Shown: piece after piece, positions 42,411 through 51,922 of the stretch
How positions within the stretch are numbered: the first letter of the stretch is position 1
How the letters are laid out: the number at the start of each line of letters is the position of its first letter
Assembly: GCA_913062815.1 (NCBI GenBank)
Contig: CAJXWZ010000019.1
Location: 40,082-104,081, forward strand
Direction of reading: 5' to 3'
DNA from: an uncultured Colwellia sp.
GTDB taxonomy: Bacteria; Pseudomonadota; Gammaproteobacteria; Enterobacterales; Alteromonadaceae
DNA: 64,000 nt
Position numbers and translations under genes: made by a program
The notes under the pieces: model-generated
Database searches by the model: none
The model's input: the letters and a program-made list of their open reading frames with translations, nothing else
Told to the model about the DNA's origin: nothing

Positions 42411-43883
42411 TCATTTTACTATTTTAATCCATTCACCTGCGCTAATTTTTTTTCTGGGGTACAAACCATTGATTAAACGTAAATGTTGCTCGGTATAAAC
42501 CCCTAATTTGATGTGTTTAGCTAAACCCTCCATCGTTGTTTTATCATTGGCTTTAACGTAATGAATGGTTTTTGATTTACGCGGTTTGGCTTGACTACGT
42601 TCAGGACGAAAACTTCGTATACTTTTCAGAAAAAGCTTGTCGTAATCGATACCTTCTTGAGCTTCCATTACGGTTCCAGCAAGTAAATATGCCCTACTGC
42701 CTTGAAAAATTACCGCCACCCTATTGCCTACTTTGCTGTCTCCTTTGTATGCGATAGCAGTGTGTCCAATTAAACCAAACTGCTTAAAATTTTCTGAATG
42801 TGTTAATTTTTGATCGGGTAATACACTGCGTAAATAACTACTAGGCGATTGTTTTGATTTAACTCTTGCAACCATTAGCGATATTTCAGCACTTTTGTCC
42901 TTAGGTTTTGCAATTATGGCTTGCCTCATATTGTGAACCTCCCATCCTTCAGGGTAAAGAAATGAAAAGCCTAGCTTTTTATGAAGATACCGGCCCTTTT
43001 CTAAAGGGCGTTCTTTTACTTTTGCATTATAATTTATGCCGAATACTAAACCCTCTGTATGTTCACGGTATTGTGCTTTGTTTGTTAAATTAATTTGATT
43101 ATCGGGTAAGGTGCCCGCTTTAGCGATAACTTCTTTCAATCTTAAATCGTTGCGCGGGTGAGTAGAAAATACCCCATGGTAACTCTTAATTTTTTTCCCT
43201 TCGGTTTTAGCGCGATAACGAGAAAACTTTTCATGATCTTTAAGTACGCCAATGGTTTCAACCATAGCGTGAGGGTCGTAGCCGCTATTCACTAGGTATT
43301 CTGCACCAAAGCCATCTGCTTCTAATTCCATATCTCTACCATAGCCTTTAATTGCTGCATCTCCCCACATATTCGTTACATCACCAACAATGCCACTTCC
43401 GGTCGTTAACACACTGGTAATGGTTAAGGCACTCGCTCCTTTTTTTGCTGTGTCTTGACGAATTACATGGCGTGCAGTTATATGGCCTACTTCATGGGCT
43501 AACACAGCAGCAAGCTGAGCTTCTGAATCTAAATAGGCAAGTAAACCGCGGTTAATGTATATATAACCGCCGGGTAGTGCAAAAGCATTAATATCAGGTG
43601 CATCTATAATAGTAAAAAAGTAGTCGATATCTGGACGGTGACTATTTTTAGCGACTTTTTGACCTATGTCGTTTACATACTTTGCCAACGCCTCATCTTG
43701 ATAGATTGGCATTGATTTGAGTATTTTTTCGTGAAGCTCTTTACCTTTAGCAATTTCGGCGCTTTCTGACATCATCACTAAATCAGGCCGTCCTGTAGCA
43801 GGATTAATAGAGCAGCCGTTAACAAAAAGCATAGGTAAAAGGAGAACACAAATTAATATCCGATTATTGACAGACATATTCAC
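42411..43883 (-). CDS. M48 metalloprotease lipoprotein with C-terminal LysM-like domain
   Basis: VNGCSINP lipobox; LAAVLAHEVGHITARHVI; C-terminal YVKANDKTTMEGLAKHIKLGVYTEQHLRLINGLYPRKKISAGEWIKIV. Confidence 0.9.
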   Translation of the reverse strand: MNMSVNNRILICVLLLPMLFVNGCSINPATGRPDLVMMSESAEIAKGKELHEKILKSMPIYQDEALAKYVNDIGQKVAKNSHRPDIDYFFTIIDAPDINAFALPGGYIYINRGLLAYLDSEAQLAAVLAHEVGHITARHVIRQDTAKKGASALTITSVLTTGSGIVGDVTNMWGDAAIKGYGRDMELEADGFGAEYLVNSGYDPHAMVETIGVLKDHEKFSRYRAKTEGKKIKSYHGVFSTHPRNDLRLKEVIAKAGTLPDNQINLTNKAQYREHTEGLVFGINYNAKVKERPLEKGRYLHKKLGFSFLYPEGWEVHNMRQAIIAKPKDKSAEISLMVARVKSKQSPSSYLRSVLPDQKLTHSENFKQFGLIGHTAIAYKGDSKVGNRVAVIFQGSRAYLLAGTVMEAQEGIDYDKLFLKSIRSFRPERSQAKPRKSKTIHYVKANDKTTMEGLAKHIKLGVYTEQHLRLINGLYPRKKISAGEWIKIVK

Positions 43884-43885
43884 CT

Positions 43886-44566
43886 CTAATTAGTTAATTT
43901 ATCAGACGTTTTGAAAAACGTTTGTAATTGCAATGCCATAGCTTCACACGCATCGGTTTGCACTGTGGCAATAAGTGGAATAGGTATGACAACCGCAGGT
44001 ACGTATGATGTACCTTCTGCAAAACTGCTCACTTTTCCAATTTGATATTTGGTTTGGTAGTCCCAAATAGACGCTTCGTATTGCGCTTGGCTATCCCAAG
44101 TACCAAAGCCAAAACAGCTTATACCCACCGTACTTATGCTGCAGCTAATGCTACCACTACTACGTGTTTTTTCAGTGTTGCCATCAATCCAAATAATGTA
44201 ATGAACGTTATATTCGTTAAATATATTTTTTACTTTGTCATATCGTAATAAGCGGTGGAGGTCTTTAATATGATTAGGTGCGGTACGTGCTTCAAACCAA
44301 GGGTATAACCTATCGACAAATTCCGTTTCAGGAATCACATTGATACCTTTATCTCCTTTAGCTAAGTTTTTTCCAACACACGACACTAGCTCTGGTTCGG
44401 TCTCATAATCACTACCGGTTCGTCTACCAATAACAACAACAGATTCACCTTGCAGCAACTCACTTTCTGTTACTTTTACTTGATCAATAGTTACTGTGGT
44501 ACAGGCGTTAATACTTAACAATGCTAACAAGATTAAATATTGCTTGATGGGGAATACGCATTTCAT
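43886..44566 (-). CDS. Hypothetical lipoprotein
   Basis: Lipobox LLSINAC. Confidence 0.65.
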   Translation of the reverse strand: MKCVFPIKQYLILLALLSINACTTVTIDQVKVTESELLQGESVVVIGRRTGSDYETEPELVSCVGKNLAKGDKGINVIPETEFVDRLYPWFEARTAPNHIKDLHRLLRYDKVKNIFNEYNVHYIIWIDGNTEKTRSSGSISCSISTVGISCFGFGTWDSQAQYEASIWDYQTKYQIGKVSSFAEGTSYVPAVVIPIPLIATVQTDACEAMALQLQTFFKTSDKLTN

Positions 44567-44590
44567 AAATAACTCCTGATAAACGATTAA

Positions 44591-45313
44591 TTAGTTTGCT
44601 GGTGGTACTGCCGCAACAATAGTGGTTTTTGGATTGCTTATTCTAAAAGCTGACATTTGTTCACGTTGTTTCAGCCACTGTTTTATTTCGGGAATGTGAT
44701 TAAAGCGTAATATAATACCGGCGCCTACGTCTCGTAAGGCTACAATCATAGCTTCATTCAAGGCTTTTTCTTGGCTTTTAAACATCGCAGTAGGGGTTTT
44801 ACCATAGGCGGTTTGAATCCAATCTGCGATAACATTTCCTTGAGCATCTAGCACTTTCAAATGATATTTAATCCACACTTCGAACATGTTTATTTTAGTT
44901 TCTACAGGCATGTTGTATTGAAATTCTTCAATCATAGGATAGAAAAACATATCGATTGAATCGTCGTTGGTTGGTACTACTTCTTTAGAGTAGATTACTT
45001 GTTCAAACATGCTTTCTAATACGGTACTAAATAGCTCAACTTGGGCCTTTCCCATGGAAATTTCTTTTTCTTCTCGCTCTTCATCCTTTTCAATGTAGTT
45101 ATAATTCGCAAAATCGGGATGATAAACAACTGCTACTGTTAATGGTAAAGGGTTAACTACCGGCGTAGGAAAATAACCCTTTACAACGACCTTAGTAGTA
45201 CAACCAAAAAGTATCGCACATGTCAGTAGTAATATAATTCTTGCTAGTTTCTTCACTGTTGCTTCATATAGTTTCATAAGATAATTTCTCGTATATTGAT
45301 TATGGCTCGACAC
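44591..45313 (-). CDS. Hypothetical lipoprotein
   Basis: Lipobox CAILFGC. Confidence 0.65.
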   Translation of the reverse strand: MSSHNQYTRNYLMKLYEATVKKLARIILLLTCAILFGCTTKVVVKGYFPTPVVNPLPLTVAVVYHPDFANYNYIEKDEEREEKEISMGKAQVELFSTVLESMFEQVIYSKEVVPTNDDSIDMFFYPMIEEFQYNMPVETKINMFEVWIKYHLKVLDAQGNVIADWIQTAYGKTPTAMFKSQEKALNEAMIVALRDVGAGIILRFNHIPEIKQWLKQREQMSAFRISNPKTTIVAAVPPAN

Positions 45314-46304
45314 TATTTAATCCGACAAATGTGCCACCATTACGATAGGTAAGTTCTCGCATTAACGTAGCAAAACGGATCCCTGTCTTTTGCAAATGAG
45401 TAGGACGCATAAATTGCACCGGAAAACCAACCGCATGTATTCGAACTAAACGCTCATTGTTGGCGTTAATTTTATTTATTACCGACACGGTTTTTAAAAC
45501 TTGCTGGATAGAACGACCAGAAAATTCATCGCCCATGACATATAAGCTAATTTTTTTGTCTTGACTAAAAAAAGTACGAATGGCTTTTTGTACTCCTTCT
45601 ACCGGGCTACTATTACTGAACGGGTTCCACGATCTTAGCCGTTTGATTACTGCTGCTCTGCGCGAGTTGGTATCGGGTATCCATTTACGTTGATAACTGG
45701 TAAACATATATTTCCCCATATCATTCATAATTTGAATGCCTTTAACTTCAGGGTATATATTTAATATGGCAATAACCTCTTCAAGTAGTTTGGGCCAAGC
45801 GTAATTAAACATACTGCCTGAGGTATCAATAATAAAAATTAGATATTCGCTATCAACAGGTATCCCACCAATTAAATTATTGGTGCTTTTATAATTTTTG
45901 CCCAGTAATCTCTCCATTTCAACAGACAGAGACTGCAAAGCTATGGCAAGGTCACCTTTTTCTTTTTCGCTAATTGAAGCTGCTTTCGCTATTTGTGCGT
46001 ATTGAGCTTCAATTAATGCATGTCGTGTACGTAAAATTGCAATGCGCTTTTTTTCAGCGTCGATTTGTTCATGTTTAGCATTTAAATAACGGTTGAATAT
46101 TGTTGTTTCTCCCCTAATGGTAAACAACTGTTCTTGCAGTTTTTTAATTTGACCGTCTAACTGTACCGTTGCTTCTTCTAATACAACTGGCTCCATGGTT
46201 TTGGTGATCATCAGTAATAAAACAATGGCACCAAACCCACAACAGATGATGTCTAAAAATGCGATAGAAAAATCTTCAGAGCTTCTCGATTTACGCTTCA
46301 TCAT
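45300..46304 (-). CDS. VWA-domain protein with MotB/ExbD-like N-terminal TM segment
   Basis: FSIAFLDIICCGFGAIVLLLMI TM; coiled coil; LIFIIDTSGSM MIDAS. Confidence 0.85.
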   Translation of the reverse strand: MMKRKSRSSEDFSIAFLDIICCGFGAIVLLLMITKTMEPVVLEEATVQLDGQIKKLQEQLFTIRGETTIFNRYLNAKHEQIDAEKKRIAILRTRHALIEAQYAQIAKAASISEKEKGDLAIALQSLSVEMERLLGKNYKSTNNLIGGIPVDSEYLIFIIDTSGSMFNYAWPKLLEEVIAILNIYPEVKGIQIMNDMGKYMFTSYQRKWIPDTNSRRAAVIKRLRSWNPFSNSSPVEGVQKAIRTFFSQDKKISLYVMGDEFSGRSIQQVLKTVSVINKINANNERLVRIHAVGFPVQFMRPTHLQKTGIRFATLMRELTYRNGGTFVGLNSVEP

Positions 46305-46310
46305 ACCCTC

Positions 46311-47384
46311 CTATGGCCAATCTAATGATGGGCTAATAAAAGAGCCAGAGGTATATAATGCCAACTTCCAGAAAGAAGAAGCTGCCATAGGATCCCCTTC
46401 CATCGGCCACAACATGACATTAACAGGGATGCCTTCAGGCAAGATGTTTACCGCTTGTACAAATAATTCTTCACGTTCTTCTCCTGAAACTGTATTACTG
46501 GTATTCGCGTGAACTCCCTGTGTAGGAAGTCCATCAGTGATCAGCAAAATATTGTCCGGTAATGGATACAACAAGCTAACTTCGCCAAACGCTTTTACTA
46601 GACTAGTACCACCGCTAGGTACAACGTCTCGCAAATTTTCAATACTTGAATTTAACTGTTCTTCATTAGCAACCGATAACCATTTACGGTGCGTACCTTT
46701 AATACTGGCATTGACCTCAGTATTAAATAAATAAAGTTGAAACTGACTTTCAATTGGAAACTTTGCCACCAACCATTCAACCGTTCGAATAGCTCGCTGC
46801 CATTTTTTAGCCGCCTTTTGTGTTTCGTCAGACATGTTTCTGCGTCTAATAATGTTGACTATACTGCTGTCTAACATACTCGCCGATACATCAAGCAAAA
46901 TAAGGATACGCGCTCCGCCTAGCTTTAAACCTGTTAAGTATTGACGATCGCTTTCTCCGGTAAAGAGTCTCGCACTATTTCCTGTTGCTTGTGCTTCTAA
47001 CTTTTTCTTTTCATTTAATAAGGATTGGATTTCCTCTTTTATTTTTGTAATCTGTTGATCATCACTTTGCTCATCTAGAGTTACAATCATATTATCGATA
47101 GCTTCAATATCGTCATTAATACGTCTGGCAAGGCCACTAGTCTCTACTAAGTCTTGATCAAGTAATGACAGAGTATTTTTAATTTTTACTAGGTGAAGTT
47201 CGCCGTCTTGAACTTCTTCTGCCAGTAAATTCACTTCTGCTTGACGTTTGTTGTCTTCTACTTCAATTTGCGTCGTAATGTCATGTTTAATGATTAAAAA
47301 TATGAGTATCACTGCACCCAAGCCGCACGACATAATATCGAGAAACGATAAACTAAAAGTAGTGAACTTGCGTTTAACTGCCAT
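46311..47384 (-). CDS. VWA-domain protein with MotB/ExbD-like N-terminal TM segment (paralogue)
   Basis: FSLSFLDIMSCGLGAVILIFLII TM; coiled coil; ILILLDVSASM MIDAS; LLITDGLPTQG. Confidence 0.88.
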   Translation of the reverse strand: MAVKRKFTTFSLSFLDIMSCGLGAVILIFLIIKHDITTQIEVEDNKRQAEVNLLAEEVQDGELHLVKIKNTLSLLDQDLVETSGLARRINDDIEAIDNMIVTLDEQSDDQQITKIKEEIQSLLNEKKKLEAQATGNSARLFTGESDRQYLTGLKLGGARILILLDVSASMLDSSIVNIIRRRNMSDETQKAAKKWQRAIRTVEWLVAKFPIESQFQLYLFNTEVNASIKGTHRKWLSVANEEQLNSSIENLRDVVPSGGTSLVKAFGEVSLLYPLPDNILLITDGLPTQGVHANTSNTVSGEEREELFVQAVNILPEGIPVNVMLWPMEGDPMAASSFWKLALYTSGSFISPSLDWP

Positions 47385-47388
47385 AGGT

Positions 47389-48720
47389 TTAGCTATCCTT
47401 TTTCACATGAATAAATTGCATTGTTTTATCAAGCAAACTGCTTGTTATTTGGTCGCCAACAACCAGTTCATGAAAATGTTCAAGGGGTAACTCATTTAAA
47501 TACACATTTTGGCTATTGTGGTTTTCTATTCGCCAGCATTGGTGGCTATTAATGACGGTAATGATTGACTGTTCAGTCCGTTCGAGCGTTATATATGGAG
47601 GCTGCACAGATAGGTAGTACTGCTTTTCATCCGAGATTTCACCTGTATATTCGAATGGATAAGCACATCCGTTGATCAGTAAGTGAGTAATAACGGATGC
47701 TTTATTTACCTTAATATTTCCATGCAGTTCAGTATTAATATCGTCTTTATTCTTATGGTTCAATGGTAGTTGAGTAATCAACCTAATATCTTTATCGCTA
47801 GTCAAAACATCAAATTTTTTATTTATGTTGCTTGCGAGTGCATGTTTATCTACCACGATAAAGTCTTGCTCTGAGTTAATCGTTAATCGTTCCAAGAAGT
47901 TAGCAAAGCGTCTGGTAATAAAATACTGATTTGCCGAAGGTAAATTGTTTAGGCTTGCCTTAAAAAAGTCATCTAATTTTTCTCTTACTTCATTAATGCT
48001 TATCATTATATTTCTATCGGCAATGCTAATGTCGTATTGGTCTTTTGCTAACTTCAACAAGTTGGGAATTTTTTGATAAATCTCTTGCTCTGTTTCTGCG
48101 GTGTAAAAGCCATCAAATCTGCATTCTTTAACTAGTTTTTCATTAATCCACTTGGCCATAACCCGGTATAGATCATGTACCCCTTGCTCAGCAACAACAT
48201 GGTTTTGTTTTACAGATAAAATACTATTAGTGACTAATTCCGTGCAGGTTGTTTGATTTAACTCAATATCAATCAGTACAGCCGATTGATCATTATAGTT
48301 ATATGAAGCACCTGCTAAATAGGCAACTGCATTATTCACTATGGCAGAAACCGACAAGTCACATGCTTTCGCTATACCCAATAGCAATGAAAGTTGCTCA
48401 TTATTATAATAAGGCGGCACCACAAAAATAATGTTGAGGCTGTTATGAAAGTCAGCGGTTAAACGTTGTAATTGTATATAGGCTAAGTCGGCAAAATGAT
48501 TAATTTGAGAGTTAACTGTATTGACCTCTTCGTATCCCAATCGTTGCCAATAGTGGTAATACATATTTAAGGGGGACGTTTTTGCTTGTTGCCAAGCGAG
48601 CTCACCAAATAGCACATCCTCATCACTAACTAGCGCACAGCCAAGTTCATTAATATGATGACGCCCTTGAATCAGGGTTAATTCAAAGTCATTAATTTCA
48701 ATAATTAAAGTATTCATCAC
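47389..48720 (-). CDS. Actin/Hsp70-like ATPase-fold protein with C-terminal FHA-like segment (tentative)
   Basis: NIIFVVPPYYNNEQLSLLLGIAKACDLSVSAIVNNAVAYLAG...SAVLIDIELNQTTCTEL resembles Hsp70/actin pattern; tail WRIENHNSQNVYLNELPL...VVGDQI. Confidence 0.6.
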   Translation of the reverse strand: MMNTLIIEINDFELTLIQGRHHINELGCALVSDEDVLFGELAWQQAKTSPLNMYYHYWQRLGYEEVNTVNSQINHFADLAYIQLQRLTADFHNSLNIIFVVPPYYNNEQLSLLLGIAKACDLSVSAIVNNAVAYLAGASYNYNDQSAVLIDIELNQTTCTELVTNSILSVKQNHVVAEQGVHDLYRVMAKWINEKLVKECRFDGFYTAETEQEIYQKIPNLLKLAKDQYDISIADRNIMISINEVREKLDDFFKASLNNLPSANQYFITRRFANFLERLTINSEQDFIVVDKHALASNINKKFDVLTSDKDIRLITQLPLNHKNKDDINTELHGNIKVNKASVITHLLINGCAYPFEYTGEISDEKQYYLSVQPPYITLERTEQSIITVINSHQCWRIENHNSQNVYLNELPLEHFHELVVGDQITSSLLDKTMQFIHVKKDS

Positions 48721-49529
48721 GCCGACTCATTATTATCTGCTTTTAAGTGATTTAGCAGATTATTGTCACAATAGTCTTGGGTTCTTTGTACTAACCGTTC
48801 CTGCATCAACTGTAATTGATGAGTAAAAAACATGATGAATATGCTGATAACTAACGCAATGAAAGTAGAGTTAAAGGCAACGCCTAGACTATTAGTGATA
48901 CCAATAATATCTCCCTCAACTGCCTTATGTGCTTGACCCAATGCATCTCCAATGCCTCGTACTGTGCCAATAAAACCAATGGATGGTATTGCCCAAGCAA
49001 TGTAACGTACCATCGCTAGTTCGCTGTCTAATCGGTCCGATTCAGAATCACAAATATTTTTAATCGCAGCAGCCACCGCAGAAACGCTACCTGTTGCCGC
49101 AAAGCGCTTGAGTGATATAAGTAGTGCTCTTGGCGCTAGCATTTGTTGTTTATCTTCTGGTAAAGCTTGTAGTGGGCGACACAAATTTCGTGCATCTTCA
49201 GGCAATATACTGGCCCCGGCTTGAACGCTAAGCATTGCTTGATCAAACATATTTTTTTCTTGAAAAGTACAATAAGCTTTATATGCCATAATCATTAACG
49301 CCCACAACATTAAAATTAGACAGGTTTCTTGCTCGTAGTCTTTTAAAACTAGATAAATTGAACGTTGCTCTGTAACTGAACTACCCGCAATTTGCTGAGC
49401 TTGTTGCATTTGCATTAGCACTTCAGCCTCTGGTCGAATAACAGCTACAAATAGAGCATGTACAATAATAATAGCTAAAAGTAACGAAAAAAGTTGATAG
49501 AAAAATTCTGTACTATTGTTGTTCTTCAT
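48717..49529 (-). CDS. MotA/TolQ/ExbB-family proton channel protein
   Basis: YIAWAIPSIGFIGTVRGIGDALGQAHKAVEGDIIGITNSLGVAFNSTFIALVISIFIMFFTH. Confidence 0.88.
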   Translation of the reverse strand: MKNNNSTEFFYQLFSLLLAIIIVHALFVAVIRPEAEVLMQMQQAQQIAGSSVTEQRSIYLVLKDYEQETCLILMLWALMIMAYKAYCTFQEKNMFDQAMLSVQAGASILPEDARNLCRPLQALPEDKQQMLAPRALLISLKRFAATGSVSAVAAAIKNICDSESDRLDSELAMVRYIAWAIPSIGFIGTVRGIGDALGQAHKAVEGDIIGITNSLGVAFNSTFIALVISIFIMFFTHQLQLMQERLVQRTQDYCDNNLLNHLKADNNESA

Positions 49530-49538
49530 ATCTAGTCC

Positions 49539-49862
49539 TTAAATATCAACAGGAAAGGAAACATCCAAATCCTCTGATATTGCTTCAGAAGGAATAAATT
49601 CAGGTGTTTGTTTGTTGTTAGCTGTGGTATCTGGTGGTAACTCGCTATTGCCGACAGTTGATTTATTTATAGAATCGGTTACTGTTGGTGCAACTTTTTC
49701 TAGCTTGGCTTTTTTGTCTGATTTACTTTGCTCTATATTACTTTCCGAAGTTTTACTTTCAGCAATTTCACTTTCCTGTACCGCTACCGAAGTGAAAGTA
49801 CACAATAAAAAATAACTACAAATTACCGCTGTTTTCATTTGCTTTGCTCCATATAAATTCAT
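49539..49862 (-). CDS. Small secreted hypothetical protein
   Basis: Signal-like N-terminus; 4-nt overlap with upstream gene. Confidence 0.55.
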   Translation of the reverse strand: MNLYGAKQMKTAVICSYFLLCTFTSVAVQESEIAESKTSESNIEQSKSDKKAKLEKVAPTVTDSINKSTVGNSELPPDTTANNKQTPEFIPSEAISEDLDVSFPVDI

Positions 49863-51922
49863 TTTACGTACCGCGCAATTCGAAACCCCACGTCATTACG
49901 CTTATCGTTGCCGTAATCTCTATAGGATAAACGTAGCGTTGTTTGACTACCGTGTGCCCAACTAGAGCCACGAATGACATGATAATCACCGCTTAATGGT
50001 CCACTTGGGTCTTGCTCTACTTTTAAGGATAGACCTGTATTTATTTCATAAAAGTCGTGTTGCCACTCAGCTACATTACCAGCGAGATCGAAAATCCCTT
50101 TATTGTTGTTGATAAACGAGCCAACCGGCGCACTGGTAATATATTTATCGTTATAACTGTGAATGATGGTGCCTAAAATTGCAGCGCCAGAAATATCAGC
50201 AAAATTTCCAGAATTTTGCGTTGGAGGAAGACTTTGACCCCACGAATATTTGAGCATTTCGCCCGTATTGTATCGGCTTGCCCAAGTCCACTCTGCTTCT
50301 GTAGGTAAACGGTAACCTTCTTGCTCAAGGTCGAAGCCAACAAGCTTATTATTTTCAATGTTGTAAACAGCTACTAGATTTTCTTTTTCAGAGAGCCAAT
50401 TACAGAATAAAGCCGCTTGAATCCAAGAAATATTAACCACAGGTTGGTTGCTGCCATTTAAACTATTGCCTTTTACATTTCCAGAAGAGTGTGTGCGTAA
50501 AAATTGCTTGAATTCTTTATTGGTTATTTCCATTAGGCCTAAATAAAAGGGCTTAGCTAAATGTATACTTCGTTTGATTTCATTAGCTCTGCGTCCCTGC
50601 TCGCGACGAGAAGCCCCCGTTTCGAAAGAATCATTTATTTTAAATAACTTGAGTTTACTACCTGTCGTTGTAGTAATTATTGTTTTAATATTTTCCCATT
50701 TCGCTTGCTCAATTGTTTTTAACTTGACCATAAAAACTTGTTCCGCATTAGGCGTAGGTAAAATGGCTTTTTGATAAGCGACATACCCTTCTTTTTCGAT
50801 ACGTATGCGCTGTTGTTTACTCGGTAAAGTTAAAGCCTTATTAGCTCGCCCCATTAACCTGTCCTCTACATATAATAATGCATCGCTTGGCGTCACTTGA
50901 AAGTGAACTTTTGCTACAATAGGGTTAAGTGTGAATTGCTTGTTGACTAACTGACCTGACTTTACTAGTAATTGATGAGTTTGCGACTGGTAGCCGTCTT
51001 TAAAAAGTAACAATGATTGTTGCTTATTTGGTGACACAGGGACAGATATAGGTGTTGTTCCTAAGTATTTATCTCCGTAAGTCACACTGACACCTGAAGG
51101 TTTAGATAATATAGCAAGCTGACCTTGTAGCTTAAACAATGGCACCATTGCCAAAGCCTTATCTTGTTCAGCAATGACCACTATTTTCCGTGAGGTTTGT
51201 TGGTAGCCTTGCTTGCTAAATACAATCGACTTATCACCTTCAAGCAGTTTAACTGTTGTCGGTGTTACTCCGATCAAATTATCATCAAGATAAAGCTCTA
51301 CATTTTCAGGGGTACTGGTTATTTCAATATTCGCCCAAGCTGGTTTTAATGAAAATTCAAGTTGTTGACGCTGACGCTTACCTATAATGTTTATAGGTTG
51401 TTTATGTTCAAAATAATCTTTTGCACTGATGGAAATTTGATGATCACCAGCTGATATACCTTTAATTAGACCTTTTTCAATAGCCACTTTTTCGCCGTCA
51501 ATTCTAACTATGAGGTTACTGTTCACATTGGTTAACAGTGCTAACTCACCAGGTAATGGTGTAAATGAAAATTGCAGTTGTTGATTTTGCTGCTCTGTTA
51601 CAGTAAATGCTTGTAATAATGGGTAGTAACCGTCTAACTCGGCGCTAAGTTGATACTTACCTGCACGCATTAATAGATGATCATCTAAGTTAACATGCAC
51701 TGTACCTTCTATTTCAACGCTATTTACCAATGGCACTGTAGAGATGACCACAGATTTCGAGGTAAATAAAAACCACAATATTATTACCGAGATAATTAAA
51801 ATAATTGCCAAGAGATAGGTCGGCATTGTTAATTTCTTTTTTAACTCAATTTGCTCTTCAGAAGACGGAATAAATTCTGCCGCTGCAATTAATTTATTGT
51901 CTTTTATGTTAGATTCACTCAT
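49859..51922 (-). CDS. Membrane-anchored PEGA-repeat protein with C-terminal SUMF1/FGE-sulfatase-like domain
   Basis: N-terminal TM; PEGA motifs (ITSTPENVELYLDDNLIGVTPTTVKLLEGDKSIVFSKQGYQ); C-terminal YRLPTEAEWTWASRYNTG...GNVAEWQHDF...VIRGSSWAHG...GFRIARYVK. Confidence 0.88.
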   Translation of the reverse strand: MSESNIKDNKLIAAAEFIPSSEEQIELKKKLTMPTYLLAIILIISVIILWFLFTSKSVVISTVPLVNSVEIEGTVHVNLDDHLLMRAGKYQLSAELDGYYPLLQAFTVTEQQNQQLQFSFTPLPGELALLTNVNSNLIVRIDGEKVAIEKGLIKGISAGDHQISISAKDYFEHKQPINIIGKRQRQQLEFSLKPAWANIEITSTPENVELYLDDNLIGVTPTTVKLLEGDKSIVFSKQGYQQTSRKIVVIAEQDKALAMVPLFKLQGQLAILSKPSGVSVTYGDKYLGTTPISVPVSPNKQQSLLLFKDGYQSQTHQLLVKSGQLVNKQFTLNPIVAKVHFQVTPSDALLYVEDRLMGRANKALTLPSKQQRIRIEKEGYVAYQKAILPTPNAEQVFMVKLKTIEQAKWENIKTIITTTTGSKLKLFKINDSFETGASRREQGRRANEIKRSIHLAKPFYLGLMEITNKEFKQFLRTHSSGNVKGNSLNGSNQPVVNISWIQAALFCNWLSEKENLVAVYNIENNKLVGFDLEQEGYRLPTEAEWTWASRYNTGEMLKYSWGQSLPPTQNSGNFADISGAAILGTIIHSYNDKYITSAPVGSFINNNKGIFDLAGNVAEWQHDFYEINTGLSLKVEQDPSGPLSGDYHVIRGSSWAHGSQTTLRLSYRDYGNDKRNDVGFRIARYVK

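Noticed and set aside
45300-49529. Zorya-type anti-phage system (MotA-like plus partner)
   Set aside because: No ZorB-like OmpA peptidoglycan-binding partner and no ZorC/ZorD or ZorE effectors; VWA partners differ.
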